Source of the DNA: TMED14 sp003507115
GTDB lineage: Bacteria > Bacteroidota > Bacteroidia > Flavobacteriales > Schleiferiaceae
NCBI GenBank assembly: GCA_943787925.1
Contig: CALSOH010000002.1
Coordinates: forward strand, 434,001 to 498,000
DNA length: 64,000 nt
Direction: 5' to 3'
Shown here: positions 36,432 to 45,866 of the stretch, in pieces
Layout of the letters: the number at the start of each line of letters is the position of its first letter
Numbering within the stretch: position 1 is the stretch's first letter
Program-made: the position numbers and the translations under genes
The notes under the pieces: generated by a model
What the model was told of the DNA's origin: nothing
Seen by the model: the letters and a program-made list of their open reading frames with translations, nothing else
The model's database searches: none

Positions 36432-38245
36432 GATTCCGAGAGATGTTGGGCCAGGCGTTGTTGCACTTCGAGTGCACCAAAAGGCTGGCCACTGGTTTTT
36501 CCAACAAAGGCCAATTCGCGTTGGGTCTGGCTGCGTAAAACCTGGACCAACTGTCCTTCATTCATTTCGACGACTACGACCTGATGGAAGCCCTCCATGA
36601 AGGGGAAAAGGTCGGGATGAAGGGGGACTAAATGTTTCAAATGTAAATGGGTGACCGCATGTCCGTCGCTACGTAAGGCTTCTACCGCGGTACGCAGGGC
36701 ACCATAGGTACTCCCCCACCCAATGACCAAGAGGTCTCCTGAAGATTCTCCTACCTCGGCATTCAATGGCCCATAAAAACGTGTGACCGATTGGACTTTT
36801 GCCGCACGCTGCTGAACCATCGTTTGGTGATTCGACGCGTCATACGAGATATTCCCCGTTTCGACCTCCGTTTCCAATCCTCCAATTCGATGCATCCCTT
36901 CCGAGGTTCCCGGGATGATCCATGGGCGGACGCCGTATTCATCGCGCGCATAGGGCAGCCGGTCAACATCCGCCTGTGGAGCTGTAATGGTCGGTAAACT
37001 GACTAATTCGGGAATGCGGAAGGGCTCTGCACTGTTGGCGATATAGGCATCCGAAAGAACGATGACCGGCGTCATGGACTCTACGGCTATTTTGGCTGCC
37101 ATCACCAAGTCGTGCATGGCTTCCCCTGTGCGCTTGATGGCCATGATAGGCAAAGGTGCTTCTCCGTGGCGGCCATACATGGCTTGAAAGAGGTCCGACT
37201 GTTCCATTTTGGTGGGTAGCCCGGTACTCGGTCCACCGCGTTGCACATTAATCACCACCAAGGGTAATTCCATCATCACCGCTAATCCCAAGCCCTCCCC
37301 TTTGAGACTTATCCCCGGGCCCGAAGATGCCGTGGCACCCAAGCTCCCTGCGAAGGAAGCGCCCAGAGCCGCGGTGATTGAGGCGATTTCATCCTCAGCC
37401 TGGAAGGGCAATACCCCCTCCGGCCGGAGACGTGCCAATTCATGGAGGATGTCCGACGCAGGGGTGATCGGATACCCCGCATAAAGAACTTGCCGGCCTA
37501 ACTGCCGAGCAGCGGCTGCCAAACCGAGGGCAATAGCTTGGCTTCCCGAAAGTGTCTTATAGGTCCCTGGCTGAGCTTGACGTTGCGGGACTTCGCGACG
37601 ATATGCCGTCCATTCCGCCGTCTCTCCGAGATGGTACCCCGCTTGAAACGCGCGAAGGTTGGCTTCGCCAAGATCACCGGAGAATTGACGCTTCAAATCG
37701 GCTTCCATCGCCGTGACCGATTGGCTGTATAGCCAGGTCAAAAGCCCCAAAATGGTCATGTTCTTGGCCCGACTTTTTTCTTTTCCCGACAAGGGTGTGT
37801 CTTTGAGGGCCTCGGCCGTGAGCTTTTTGAAGTCCACTTCCAATACCTGAAACCGGCTGTGGGCATCTTGCAGGGGCTCTGCCTCGGCGGGGAGCCCAGC
37901 AATGGCCTTGGATCGCGCATCAAAGCCATCCGTCGAGGCGAGGAGCAACCCCCCTTCCTTGAGTTTGGATTGGTGTTTGATCCAGCCAGCCACATTAAAA
38001 GCTACCAGGACATCCGCGGCATCCCCTGGATCAAAGATGGCTTCCGAAGCCATTTGAAATTGAAAGCCCGATACTCCCGAAACGGTGCCTTGCGGGGCAC
38101 GAATTTCCGCCGGAAAATCACTGAGGGTCCGAACGTCTTGTCCACTCTGTGCCGCGGCCCGAATGAGCTGCGAACCCAAGAGCTGAACTCCATCGCCAGA
38201 ATCCCCGGCAATCAGAACGACAAGATGGGAAAGGGTTTTAGACAT
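36428..38245 (-). CDS. korA: 2-oxoacid:ferredoxin oxidoreductase, fused gamma-alpha subunit
   Basis: A 605-residue protein. Residues about 1-200 are the gamma domain (GDSGDGVQLLGSQL), and the rest is the pyrimidine-binding alpha domain (GYPITPASDILHEL) plus the transketolase-C-like end. This fused form is usual for two-subunit KorAB enzymes. It lies with korB, a NifU-type scaffold and Mrp, which suits an Fe-S-dependent enzyme. The first 8 bases overlap the nifU-type gene. Confidence 0.93.
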   Translation of the reverse strand: MSKTLSHLVVLIAGDSGDGVQLLGSQLIRAAAQSGQDVRTLSDFPAEIRAPQGTVSGVSGFQFQMASEAIFDPGDAADVLVAFNVAGWIKHQSKLKEGGLLLASTDGFDARSKAIAGLPAEAEPLQDAHSRFQVLEVDFKKLTAEALKDTPLSGKEKSRAKNMTILGLLTWLYSQSVTAMEADLKRQFSGDLGEANLRAFQAGYHLGETAEWTAYRREVPQRQAQPGTYKTLSGSQAIALGLAAAARQLGRQVLYAGYPITPASDILHELARLRPEGVLPFQAEDEIASITAALGASFAGSLGATASSGPGISLKGEGLGLAVMMELPLVVINVQRGGPSTGLPTKMEQSDLFQAMYGRHGEAPLPIMAIKRTGEAMHDLVMAAKIAVESMTPVIVLSDAYIANSAEPFRIPELVSLPTITAPQADVDRLPYARDEYGVRPWIIPGTSEGMHRIGGLETEVETGNISYDASNHQTMVQQRAAKVQSVTRFYGPLNAEVGESSGDLLVIGWGSTYGALRTAVEALRSDGHAVTHLHLKHLVPLHPDLFPFMEGFHQVVVVEMNEGQLVQVLRSQTQRELAFVGKTSGQPFGALEVQQRLAQHLSES

Positions 38246-38474
38246 CGGCGTGGACCACGGACACCACCTCGGGTGCGTGCTTTTTAATCGTAGTCTCTAC
38301 CCCGTTTTTCAGGGTCATTTGATTGACCGAGCAGCCCGCACAGGCCCCGAGTAGTCGGATATGCACCGACATGGCCTTCGTGATTTCGACCAATTGGATG
38401 TCTCCCCCATCATTCTGAAGAAAGGGTCGGATTTCATCGAGGGCGACTTGAACGCGTTCTTGGAGATCCATCAT
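38238..38474 (-). CDS. NifU-type Fe-S scaffold protein
   Basis: A 78-residue protein equal to the C-terminal NifU (Nfu) domain, with the cluster-binding CAGC motif (CAGCSVNQMTLKNGVE). It probably carries or transfers Fe-S clusters. Its start overlaps the mrp stop (ATGA), and its stop overlaps the korA start, so it is coupled to both. Confidence 0.92.
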   Translation of the reverse strand: MMDLQERVQVALDEIRPFLQNDGGDIQLVEITKAMSVHIRLLGACAGCSVNQMTLKNGVETTIKKHAPEVVSVVHADV

Positions 38475-39610
38475 GCGTTCCGCGGAGTGGTTTTACATCC
38501 AGCCATGGTTGTGATCCGAACGGCTTCCGTCGGGGGGAAATTTTCAATGCGATCGGTCAAGGCGGTAATCATATTCTGCGTCACCTGCTTAAAAGCCTCT
38601 ACGGAAGGACCCTGGGTCTGAAGGGCCGCGGGATGACCCACGTCGCCCGCTTCACGAATGCTCTGAATCAAGGGCACCTCCCCAAGGAAAGGCACCTCCA
38701 GCTGATAGGCCAGCTGTTGCGCCCCTTCCTTACCAAAGAGGTAGTATTTCATGTCCGGCAATTCTGCGGGCGTAAAGTAAGCCATGTTTTCGACGATGCC
38801 CAGAACGGGGACTTGAATGGCATCCATTTGGAACATCCCCACGCCTTTGCGTGCATCCGCCAAAGCGACATGCTGCGGGGTAGATACCACTACCGCCCCG
38901 GTAATCGGCAGGGCTTGCACGATGCTCAAATGGATATCGCCTGTTCCAGGAGGCAGGTCAATGAGCAAAAAATCCAGTTCACCCCAATGGGTTTCTTGAA
39001 GCATTTGATTGAGGGCCTTCGTGGCCATTGGGCCTCGCCAGACCACGGCTTGATCCGTCCCAGCAAAAAATCCAATGGACATGACTTTCACTCCGTAGGA
39101 TTCCACGGGTTCCATTTTGCGAACGCCTCCGATCTCCGTGCCACCGGGCCGGTCACTTACTACATCAAACATCAAAGGCATCGAGGGTCCGTAGATATCC
39201 GCATCCAAAATGCCCACTTTGAATCCCATGCCTACCAAGGTCACGGCCAAGTTGGCCGTTATGGTCGATTTACCCACCCCTCCTTTGCCGGACGCGATAG
39301 CCACGACGTGTTGGATGCCTGGAATGGCCTTGCCGCGAAGAACAGTGCTTGCGGGAGTTTCGGGCGCTTCAACGATCAGATGAATCGTAAGCTGAATCTT
39401 CGGATCGATGCGCGCATGGATGGCTTTGAGGACCTCCACTTCTAATTTTTTCTTTTGGTGTAGCACGGGGCTATCACACACGACATCTAAAATGATTTCG
39501 GAGCCCATGATTTGCACGTTGCGCAATCCATCGGATGCCATCAGCAATCCTTTGCCCGAGGCATTCGCCACGGCGCTTAAGGCTTCTTCAACTTGTTTAC
39601 GTGTGACCAT
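38471..39610 (-). CDS. Mrp/ApbC-type Fe-S carrier ATPase
   Basis: A 379-residue P-loop protein. An N-terminal MIP18 (DUF59) domain (about residues 1-85) precedes the deviant Walker A GKGGVGKST, then DADIYGPSMP and the LIDLPPGTGD motif. Mrp proteins carry Fe-S clusters to apoproteins. It leads the mrp-nifU-korA-korB operon. The ATG at 39610 lies 4 bases after TAATTTTG. Confidence 0.94.
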   Translation of the reverse strand: MVTRKQVEEALSAVANASGKGLLMASDGLRNVQIMGSEIILDVVCDSPVLHQKKKLEVEVLKAIHARIDPKIQLTIHLIVEAPETPASTVLRGKAIPGIQHVVAIASGKGGVGKSTITANLAVTLVGMGFKVGILDADIYGPSMPLMFDVVSDRPGGTEIGGVRKMEPVESYGVKVMSIGFFAGTDQAVVWRGPMATKALNQMLQETHWGELDFLLIDLPPGTGDIHLSIVQALPITGAVVVSTPQHVALADARKGVGMFQMDAIQVPVLGIVENMAYFTPAELPDMKYYLFGKEGAQQLAYQLEVPFLGEVPLIQSIREAGDVGHPAALQTQGPSVEAFKQVTQNMITALTDRIENFPPTEAVRITTMAGCKTTPRNA

Positions 39611-39614
39611 GCCG

Positions 39615-39622
39615 CAAAATTA
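39615..39622 (-). promoter_or_regulatory. Putative -7 element of the mrp-kor operon, 4 bases before the start codon
   Basis: Perfect TAATTTTG on the minus strand, followed by 4 bases and the mrp ATG. It implies a leaderless or nearly leaderless message. No clear -33 element. Confidence 0.4.
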
Positions 39623-39653
39623 CGGCGCAAGGGCGGGAAGGCCGTGACTTTTA

Positions 39654-40733
39654 TCAAGCAATGTGTATGGGCGGAGAACTCAGCTCTTCGGGTAAGGTCT
39701 TATTTGCCAGCTGGCCGCAGGCGGCATCAATATCCTTGCCGCGGGAACGACGAACCTTGGCGGTGACACCGATTCGCTCGAGCGCCGTCACATAGGCTTC
39801 AATGGCTTCAGGTTCTGCTTGTTGAAAGCGTTCGTCCCCAATGGCATTGTATTCAATCAAGTTGACTTTGACTGGGATACGCTTGCATAATTGCACCAGG
39901 GCTTCCACATCCTCAGGTGTGTCATTCACGCCTTTCCAAACGACATATTCAAACGTGATTCGGCGCTTCGTAGCGCGATACCAATATTCCAGAGACTCAC
40001 GGAGTTCAGCAATGGGCGCCACGTCATTGATAGGCATGATTTGAGAACGGACCTCATCCCGGGCCGAATGCAAACTCACGGCCAAATGAAACTTCACGCC
40101 ATCGTCTGCCAGTTTTTTGATCATCTTGGGTAAGCCCACGGTAGAAAGGGTAATGCGCCGAGGGGAGAGACCCAATCCATCCGGCTGAGTAATCTTTTTA
40201 ATCGCCGTTAACACATTATGGTAGTTCATAAGCGGCTCACCCATACCCATGAAAACGATATTCGTGAGTGGCCGGCCAAAGTGCTCCAATCCCTGCTGAT
40301 GGATGGCCCGCACCTGATCATATATCTCCTCGGGTTCTAGGTTGCGCATTCTTTTCAAGCGAGCTGTGGCACAAAATGCACAATTTAAACTGCATCCTAC
40401 TTGGGAGCTCACGCACGCCGTGATGCGCTTTTCCGTCGGAATCAAAACGGATTCCACAATTAACCCATCGGGGAGCTTGACCGCATTTTTGATGGTGCCA
40501 TCCGACGAATGCTGGGCTTGTGTCACCGCATTAGGGTGGATAGCATATTCGGCGGATAGGCGTTCCTTCAGGGCATGCGGGATATTGCGCATGTCTGAAA
40601 TGGCATGAACGCCCTTCGCCCAAATCCAATCGTAGACCTGTGCCGCCCGATAGGACGGCTCGCCCCATTCGGCAAAGAGGTCTTGCAAGTCGCCTTTGGA
40701 AAGACTGCGGAGATTTTTGGGTGCTGTACTCAT
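39654..40733 (-). CDS. rlmN: 23S rRNA/tRNA adenine-C2 methyltransferase RlmN
   Basis: A 359-residue radical SAM enzyme. The cluster motif is CSLNCAFC (CxxxCxxC), and the C-terminal catalytic cysteine is in DIDAACGQLA. RlmN methylates A2503 of 23S rRNA and A37 of certain tRNAs. The start overlaps the stop of the upstream secreted-protein gene (ATGA), so the two share a message. Confidence 0.96.
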   Translation of the reverse strand: MSTAPKNLRSLSKGDLQDLFAEWGEPSYRAAQVYDWIWAKGVHAISDMRNIPHALKERLSAEYAIHPNAVTQAQHSSDGTIKNAVKLPDGLIVESVLIPTEKRITACVSSQVGCSLNCAFCATARLKRMRNLEPEEIYDQVRAIHQQGLEHFGRPLTNIVFMGMGEPLMNYHNVLTAIKKITQPDGLGLSPRRITLSTVGLPKMIKKLADDGVKFHLAVSLHSARDEVRSQIMPINDVAPIAELRESLEYWYRATKRRITFEYVVWKGVNDTPEDVEALVQLCKRIPVKVNLIEYNAIGDERFQQAEPEAIEAYVTALERIGVTAKVRRSRGKDIDAACGQLANKTLPEELSSPPIHIA

Positions 40734-42295
40734 GGATTGACTCGTTGCAAGGACCCGAATTGGACCTTGTTCTTGCGAAAGGAATAGAACACCGCTTCTC
40801 CCTGGACAAGCTCGCTCGAGGCGCTCCGGCGAGGAAGGGTTTGCACCCTGTCTTTGCTATTGTTGTAGAGCACCGTGTAGAGCATTTCGGCCTCCGGAGT
40901 AATAGTCACCGCCACAACATTGGAAGTTCGGGCATTGCGCATCACCACCGGACGGCGTATTCCAAAGCGCTTAGAATTGGCTTTGTGGTCGTTAAAGATG
41001 AGGTGCAATTGCTTACCATCGACCAAAGGCAGGTAACCAGAAGCTCGGCCCCCGTCGTTCTTGGAAAACTGCCGCTTGGGCACATGACCGGACCATTCGA
41101 TTTGACCCTTATCGGATATGCCAAAAGCGATGATGTCGTAATAGTAATAATAGTAATTGGTTACGGTTCCGTTGCGCGTTTGGGTCGTCACCACTTGCAT
41201 TTCGTAGTCTTCGGCCACGACAAAGGCGCCGCCATCTGGACGATGCAAGAAATGGCGAAAGACAAAGTCCTCGCGTATTTCCGCACCCCGAGTGGCCCGC
41301 CCCGTGCTCATAAACTCATCCAAGAATTCGGGCGAAAAGGGAGTTAAGTGGGTGGAAATTACCGTGGCTTCGGCCTGATCCAGGGTCGTATAGAACATTC
41401 CCTTCATAGAGGCTTGGTTGTAGCCTTGCTCCGAATAAAATCCAGCCACGGCCATGGTGTTGTTGCCGAAATCCAGTTCCATCCCCATATTCGTGACGAA
41501 GACTCGATCTAGCCCTAGGTCGATTTCAAAAACTCGATCGTCCTTGCCGCTGAGGCGGTAGACGATAAACTCTTCGTTGGACTGCCCCCAAACCCAGCGC
41601 TCTCCTTTATTTCGTTCCGGCGTCTTTTTACCAATGAAGTAGACATCCCCGGCGTTCGTTACATCGGAGCGGTACAAGCTGAAGTAGCGGTCCAAAATGT
41701 CAAGTTCAATGTCCTTGGCCCACAAGAGCTCCAGCTGCAGGTTGTACACGGCCACCGAGAATTTCTCATTATCCCGAATACTGTAATCCGGATTGGAGAA
41801 AATCATGAACTTCTGACGATCCTGCGAAAAACTCACCTTAAAGCTCCCCTTGTACTTTCGGCGAGCATCCAGTCGTTCCACCACCCTGAGTTCTTTGGGG
41901 TCTCCATGGGTGTCAAGTACTTGAAGGAGAAGAATTTTTTGGTCCGTCTGACGATTGTAGGATTGCAAAAAGATGTAAAATTCCCCCTGAACCACGTGAG
42001 TCGAAATTAATTCGGTCCGGTCCCCTTGATAAATGATCTGGTCGATTTCCGATTGCCACACTTGCTTGGAGGTCTTTCGGTCATATTTCGCAAAAAACCA
42101 GCGGTTTGCTGTTAATATCGCGTATCGACTACCGTACGTGTAAAAAGCATTGGAATCCAAGTCCAAAATGTCCTGGGTTTGTACTTCTCGGTATCGGTAG
42201 GGCATACCCCATTGCAGCTCATAGGCGGGTAATTGGCCGTACAAAGCTGGACCAAATGCCCAGAAAAAAAGAAAAATGTACTTCAATGAACGCAT
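40730..42295 (-). CDS. Secreted protein of unknown function
   Basis: A 521-residue protein with a signal peptide at residues 1-21 (ending ALYGQ) and a long beta-rich mature part with regular FxxxxDxx-like strands, which suggests a beta-propeller-type fold. No catalytic motif or T9SS sorting domain was seen, so it may stay in the periplasm or outer membrane. A run of consecutive tyrosines (VTNYYYYYYD) is odd. ATG at 42295 gives the clean signal peptide. It leads the transcript into rlmN. I do not recognise the family. Confidence 0.75.
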   Translation of the reverse strand: MRSLKYIFLFFWAFGPALYGQLPAYELQWGMPYRYREVQTQDILDLDSNAFYTYGSRYAILTANRWFFAKYDRKTSKQVWQSEIDQIIYQGDRTELISTHVVQGEFYIFLQSYNRQTDQKILLLQVLDTHGDPKELRVVERLDARRKYKGSFKVSFSQDRQKFMIFSNPDYSIRDNEKFSVAVYNLQLELLWAKDIELDILDRYFSLYRSDVTNAGDVYFIGKKTPERNKGERWVWGQSNEEFIVYRLSGKDDRVFEIDLGLDRVFVTNMGMELDFGNNTMAVAGFYSEQGYNQASMKGMFYTTLDQAEATVISTHLTPFSPEFLDEFMSTGRATRGAEIREDFVFRHFLHRPDGGAFVVAEDYEMQVVTTQTRNGTVTNYYYYYYDIIAFGISDKGQIEWSGHVPKRQFSKNDGGRASGYLPLVDGKQLHLIFNDHKANSKRFGIRRPVVMRNARTSNVVAVTITPEAEMLYTVLYNNSKDRVQTLPRRSASSELVQGEAVFYSFRKNKVQFGSLQRVNP

Positions 42296-42337
42296 TGTGG
42301 CAGGGTTTTGGAATATTTGCAAAGAAACGATGCAACG

Positions 42338-43147
42338 ATGAAGACGCACCTTTTTTCCTTTTTGACCGTTACCCTCCTAGCCGTGGGAATCCTCCCTAAG
42401 GCCTATGGGCAAACGGTCGTGGTGAAAAAACGAAACGTCGAAACCGGCGAAGTGTATCAATCAAATACAAGCAATACCAATGCCAACGCCGCGCTGAACC
42501 AAGCGATTAAATACAACTTTCTCCCCTTCTTCATTGGTGAAATGCCCTTTGGCTACGAGATAAAATTGAATAATTACCTCTCGGCGGAGGCAGGTTTAGG
42601 CATCACGACCAACAATTCCCTCGACGAATTGCTCTACTCGGGATATGAAGACTTTTATGATTTGGCAGATCGCAATCTGCTGAATCTAAGCCATTATGCC
42701 ACGTTCAAAATCTTTCCTGAGGGCAATGCATTTGACGATGGATATTATTTGGGATTCGACTACCACTACCGTCCTTACTCCAAGGGCTTTAACCTAAACG
42801 GTAGCACCTTTCGTGCGACGAAGCGCTTCACGGATATCGGATTGGTCTTTGGCTTTCAGGGGCGGCCTTCGGAACACATTATGCTCGACGTCTATGCTGG
42901 GGTGGCTCAGCGTCATATCAACTGGGATCGCCCAACAATCAGCCAAATCATTGATCCCATCACGGGAGACGTCGTCGCGGCCATCAATATCAACAATGAC
43001 CGATACCCTACTCTGGGCGGATTACTTGGCTTCAAAGTGAGCTACTTATTTGGGAAATCCATCATTCAAGGATCTTCATCCAAATCCTCCGCTTCCCAGA
43101 GCAAATCCAAGAAAAAAACCAAGCGGCGGCGCCGGCGGCGGCGCTAA
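42338..43147 (+). CDS. Small outer-membrane beta-barrel-like protein with basic tail
   Basis: A 269-residue protein with a signal peptide (residues 1-24, ending AYGQ) and repeated amphipathic strands with aromatic ends (YLGFDYHYRPYSKGF, DIGLVFGFQGRP), like an eight- to ten-stranded barrel. The last 27 residues are Ser/Lys-rich and end in seven Arg (KKKTKRRRRRRR), which is unusual for an outer-membrane protein because such barrels normally end with an aromatic residue. Function unknown. A strong bidirectional terminator follows. Confidence 0.75.
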   Translation: MKTHLFSFLTVTLLAVGILPKAYGQTVVVKKRNVETGEVYQSNTSNTNANAALNQAIKYNFLPFFIGEMPFGYEIKLNNYLSAEAGLGITTNNSLDELLYSGYEDFYDLADRNLLNLSHYATFKIFPEGNAFDDGYYLGFDYHYRPYSKGFNLNGSTFRATKRFTDIGLVFGFQGRPSEHIMLDVYAGVAQRHINWDRPTISQIIDPITGDVVAAININNDRYPTLGGLLGFKVSYLFGKSIIQGSSSKSSASQSKSKKKTKRRRRRRR

Positions 43148-43148
43148 C

Positions 43149-43180
43149 AAAAAAGCCCGGGCAAGAGCCCGGGCTTTTTA
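43149..43180. terminator. Bidirectional terminator between convergent genes
   Basis: An 8-bp GC stem (GCCCGGGC at 43155-43162 and 43167-43174) with loop AAGA, flanked by an A run on the left and a T run on the right, so it can end both the barrel gene (plus) and queA (minus). Confidence 0.85.
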
Positions 43181-43206
43181 TTTGATGCGACCCACGTCGC
43201 GACTCC

Positions 43207-44262
43207 TTAAATGATCATGAGGGCATCGCCATAGCAGAGGAATCGATATTTTTCCTTGACCGCTAAGTTGTAGATTTCCATGGTTAATTCGTGTCCCGCA
43301 AAGGCGCTGGTTAACATGAGCATGGTGCTTTGGGGCCCATGGAAATTGGTGATTAAGGCGTCCGCCGTCGTGAATTCATACGGAGGGAATATGAACTTAC
43401 TCGTCCAACCCGTGGTCGGCTTCACTCGATTGTCTGTAATAGTCGAACTCTCCATGGAACGAATGACGGAGGTACCCACCGCGACCACGCGCTTTTTATT
43501 GGCCTTAGCGCGGTTGATTTTGTCCGCGGTGTCGTCATATAACCAGAATTGCTCCGATTCCATCTTGTGCTTGGAAAGGTCTTCCACCTCGACTAATCGA
43601 AAGGTGCCCAAGCCCACGTGCATGGTCATTTCGGCCGTTTCAATGCCTTTGATCTCCATGCGCTTGAGTAGGTGCTTGCTGAAGTGCAAGGATGCCACAG
43701 GTGCTGCCACCGCTCCTTCTACCTTCGCAAAAATGCTTTGGTAGCGGTCCGCATCTTCGGGCTCTAAGGGGCGCTGCACATAATTGGGCAGGGGGGTCTC
43801 GCCCATTAACTTCAATTTCTCCCGGAACTCTTCATAACTCCCATCATACAGAAAGCGCAAGGTGCGCCCCCGTGATGTGGTGTTATCAATGACCTCAGCC
43901 ACGAGCGAATCGTCATCGCCGAAATAGAGCTTATTGCCGATGCGGATTTTACGGGCTGGATCGACCAAAACATCCCAAAGGCGACTTTCCGCGTTCAATT
44001 CGCGCAACAGGAATACCTCGATCAAGGCGCCCGTTTTTTCCTTGTTTCCCCACATGCGTGCCGGAAAAACTTTGGTGTTGTTCATCACCATCAAATCGCC
44101 TTCGTCGAAGTAGTCCAAAATGTCCTTGAACTGTCGGTGCTCTACTTTGCCCGTCTCGCGGTGGACGACCATCATGCGTGCATCATCGCGGTAATCGGTG
44201 GGGTATTGCGCGATCTGCGACTCAGGCAAATCATACGCAAAATGGGAGAGCTTCATTTTCAT
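43207..44262 (-). CDS. queA: S-adenosylmethionine:tRNA ribosyltransferase-isomerase QueA
   Basis: A protein of about 350 residues. DLPESQIAQYPTDYRDDARMMV at the start, MNNTKVFPAR, and the C-terminal TNFHGPQSTMLMLTSAF are typical of QueA. It adds an epoxycyclopentane ring from SAM to preQ1 in tRNA, giving epoxyqueuosine, which QueG (16387-17313) then reduces. Start candidates are ATG 44262 and ATG 44256; a TTG at 44271 lies inside the promoter element and is rejected. Confidence 0.95.
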   Translation of the reverse strand: MKMKLSHFAYDLPESQIAQYPTDYRDDARMMVVHRETGKVEHRQFKDILDYFDEGDLMVMNNTKVFPARMWGNKEKTGALIEVFLLRELNAESRLWDVLVDPARKIRIGNKLYFGDDDSLVAEVIDNTTSRGRTLRFLYDGSYEEFREKLKLMGETPLPNYVQRPLEPEDADRYQSIFAKVEGAVAAPVASLHFSKHLLKRMEIKGIETAEMTMHVGLGTFRLVEVEDLSKHKMESEQFWLYDDTADKINRAKANKKRVVAVGTSVIRSMESSTITDNRVKPTTGWTSKFIFPPYEFTTADALITNFHGPQSTMLMLTSAFAGHELTMEIYNLAVKEKYRFLCYGDALMII

Positions 44263-44268
44263 AGGCGG

Positions 44269-44300
44269 CAAAGATACCCTTTTGCATAGGGGGTTGTCAA
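44269..44300 (-). promoter_or_regulatory. Putative promoter of queA
   Basis: TTG (44300-44298), a 21-base spacer and a perfect TATCTTTG (44276-44269), the full Bacteroidota promoter arrangement. The ATG at 44262 is 6 bases further and ATG 44256 is 12 bases further, so the 5' leader is absent or only a few bases long. Confidence 0.6.
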
Positions 44301-44361
44301 GTGTTTACCCAAACTTCCTGCCCTAGCCTGCTTTGCAAGGGCCAGATAGAGGGTCTGAAAA

Positions 44362-45063
44362 CTACGCTGACAAGGCGTCCAGGACCTCCTGAACGGAATG
44401 GCTCTCATCGAGGCTAAAGTCCCCCACATGGGTGCGAACCAAGCCCGCCAAATACGCCCCACATCCCATCGTGGCCCCGAGGTCATGCGCCAAGCTCCGG
44501 ATGTAGGTGCCTTTGCTGCAGGTGATGTCCACAATCCAGGAATCGCCCTCCGTTTCGACAAATTCCAAGGCAAAGATGGTAACGCGCCGGGACGGCATGT
44601 CCACCTCCTTCCCCTGACGGGCTTCGGCGTAAGCGCGCTTACCGTCCACTCGCACTGCACTGTAGATAGGTGGTATTTGTTCGATTTCCCCCAGGAATTT
44701 TTGCATGACCTCCTCATGGAGGGCCTCACTCCATGCGGGTATAGGCTGTCCAGTGGGTAGGATGTCCGACTCCGCATCGTAACTCGCCGTAGTCGCACCA
44801 AGCTTCACTACCGCTCGGTACCGCTTTTGGGTGTCGACCCAATGAGGGATCGTTTTCGTTGCGCGACCTGCGCACAAGACCAGGACGCCCGTTGCGAGCG
44901 GATCCAGGGTGCCGGCATGGCCTATTTTGATTTTAGCCCCGTATCGGCGTTTCAAGGCATTTCGCACTTTAGCCACCACATCGAAGGAAGTCCAACCTAG
45001 GGGTTTGTCCACGGATAGAATCCAGCCCGCCTGCAGAGTGTCTAAATCGGGGGGGATAATCAT
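44362..45063 (-). CDS. truB: tRNA pseudouridine-55 synthase TruB
   Basis: A 233-residue enzyme. GHAGTLDPLATGVL holds the catalytic Asp54; KRYRAVVKLG and CSKGTYIRSLAHDLG follow. It makes pseudouridine 55 in the T-loop of tRNAs. ATG at 45063 overlaps the uppP stop (ATGA); an in-frame start 45 bases upstream would lie in uppP and is not conserved in kind. Confidence 0.95.
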   Translation of the reverse strand: MIIPPDLDTLQAGWILSVDKPLGWTSFDVVAKVRNALKRRYGAKIKIGHAGTLDPLATGVLVLCAGRATKTIPHWVDTQKRYRAVVKLGATTASYDAESDILPTGQPIPAWSEALHEEVMQKFLGEIEQIPPIYSAVRVDGKRAYAEARQGKEVDMPSRRVTIFALEFVETEGDSWIVDITCSKGTYIRSLAHDLGATMGCGAYLAGLVRTHVGDFSLDESHSVQEVLDALSA

Positions 45064-45866
45064 GCCATCACAGTCCACGCTGCAGCCAGGGTACCCATCG
45101 CCAAGCAATAGATTGCGAATCCGGAAAGTTTGGCGCGTTTGACTAGGTTGAGCATGATTTTACATGCCCACAATCCCGAAATGAACGCCGCAATAAAACC
45201 CACTAACAATGGAATTAAATGCTGGCTTTGATCAACCTCTGACATGGAGAAGAGATCCATGGAGTCCATCGCCATCTTCCCCATGATTAATGGGACAACC
45301 ATTAAAAAGCTAAAGCGAGCAGCACGTTCCCGGTCAATGCCAAGAAGAACCGACGTAGAAATGGTCGCACCAGATCGGCTGATCCCCGGCAAAATGGCGA
45401 TGGCTTGAGCGATACCAATGACAAAGGCATCCATTTTGGAAACTTTCTTGTGCGTTTTTTTGGCGCGATCAGCCAAGAAAAGAAGGAGACCCGTGATAAT
45501 AAGCATGACCCCCACGAGAAGAACATTTCCATCAAAGAGCATTTCGATGACATCTTCGAAATAAAGTCCAACAATCGCCGCGGGAATCATGGAAAGGAGT
45601 ATGGACATGGCAAAGCGGCGATCCTCTGTTTCTCCTCGGAACAATCCGATGAGAATTTGACGGATATCCTTTTGAAATGTTACAACCGTTGCGAGCGCTG
45701 TCGCTCCATGAACGGTCACGGTAAACATCATATTACTGCCCGGACTCCACGTCGAACCTAATATGTTTCGAGCCAGTTCCAAGTGGCCCGAGGAGCTCAC
45801 CGGTAAAAATTCTGTTAGACCTTGAATAATGCCCAGAATCAGGGCATTCCAAATCTCTCCGTTCAT
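45060..45866 (-). CDS. uppP: Undecaprenyl-diphosphate phosphatase UppP
   Basis: A 268-residue BacA-type membrane enzyme with the two catalytic motifs GLTEFLPVSSSGHLEL and PGISRSGATIS and about eight helices. It recycles undecaprenyl pyrophosphate for cell-wall synthesis and confers bacitracin tolerance. ATG at 45866 overlaps the DUF3098 stop by 4 bases. The cluster ftsX-DUF3098-uppP-truB links cell division, wall synthesis and tRNA modification in one transcript. Confidence 0.96.
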   Translation of the reverse strand: MNGEIWNALILGIIQGLTEFLPVSSSGHLELARNILGSTWSPGSNMMFTVTVHGATALATVVTFQKDIRQILIGLFRGETEDRRFAMSILLSMIPAAIVGLYFEDVIEMLFDGNVLLVGVMLIITGLLLFLADRAKKTHKKVSKMDAFVIGIAQAIAILPGISRSGATISTSVLLGIDRERAARFSFLMVVPLIMGKMAMDSMDLFSMSEVDQSQHLIPLLVGFIAAFISGLWACKIMLNLVKRAKLSGFAIYCLAMGTLAAAWTVMA

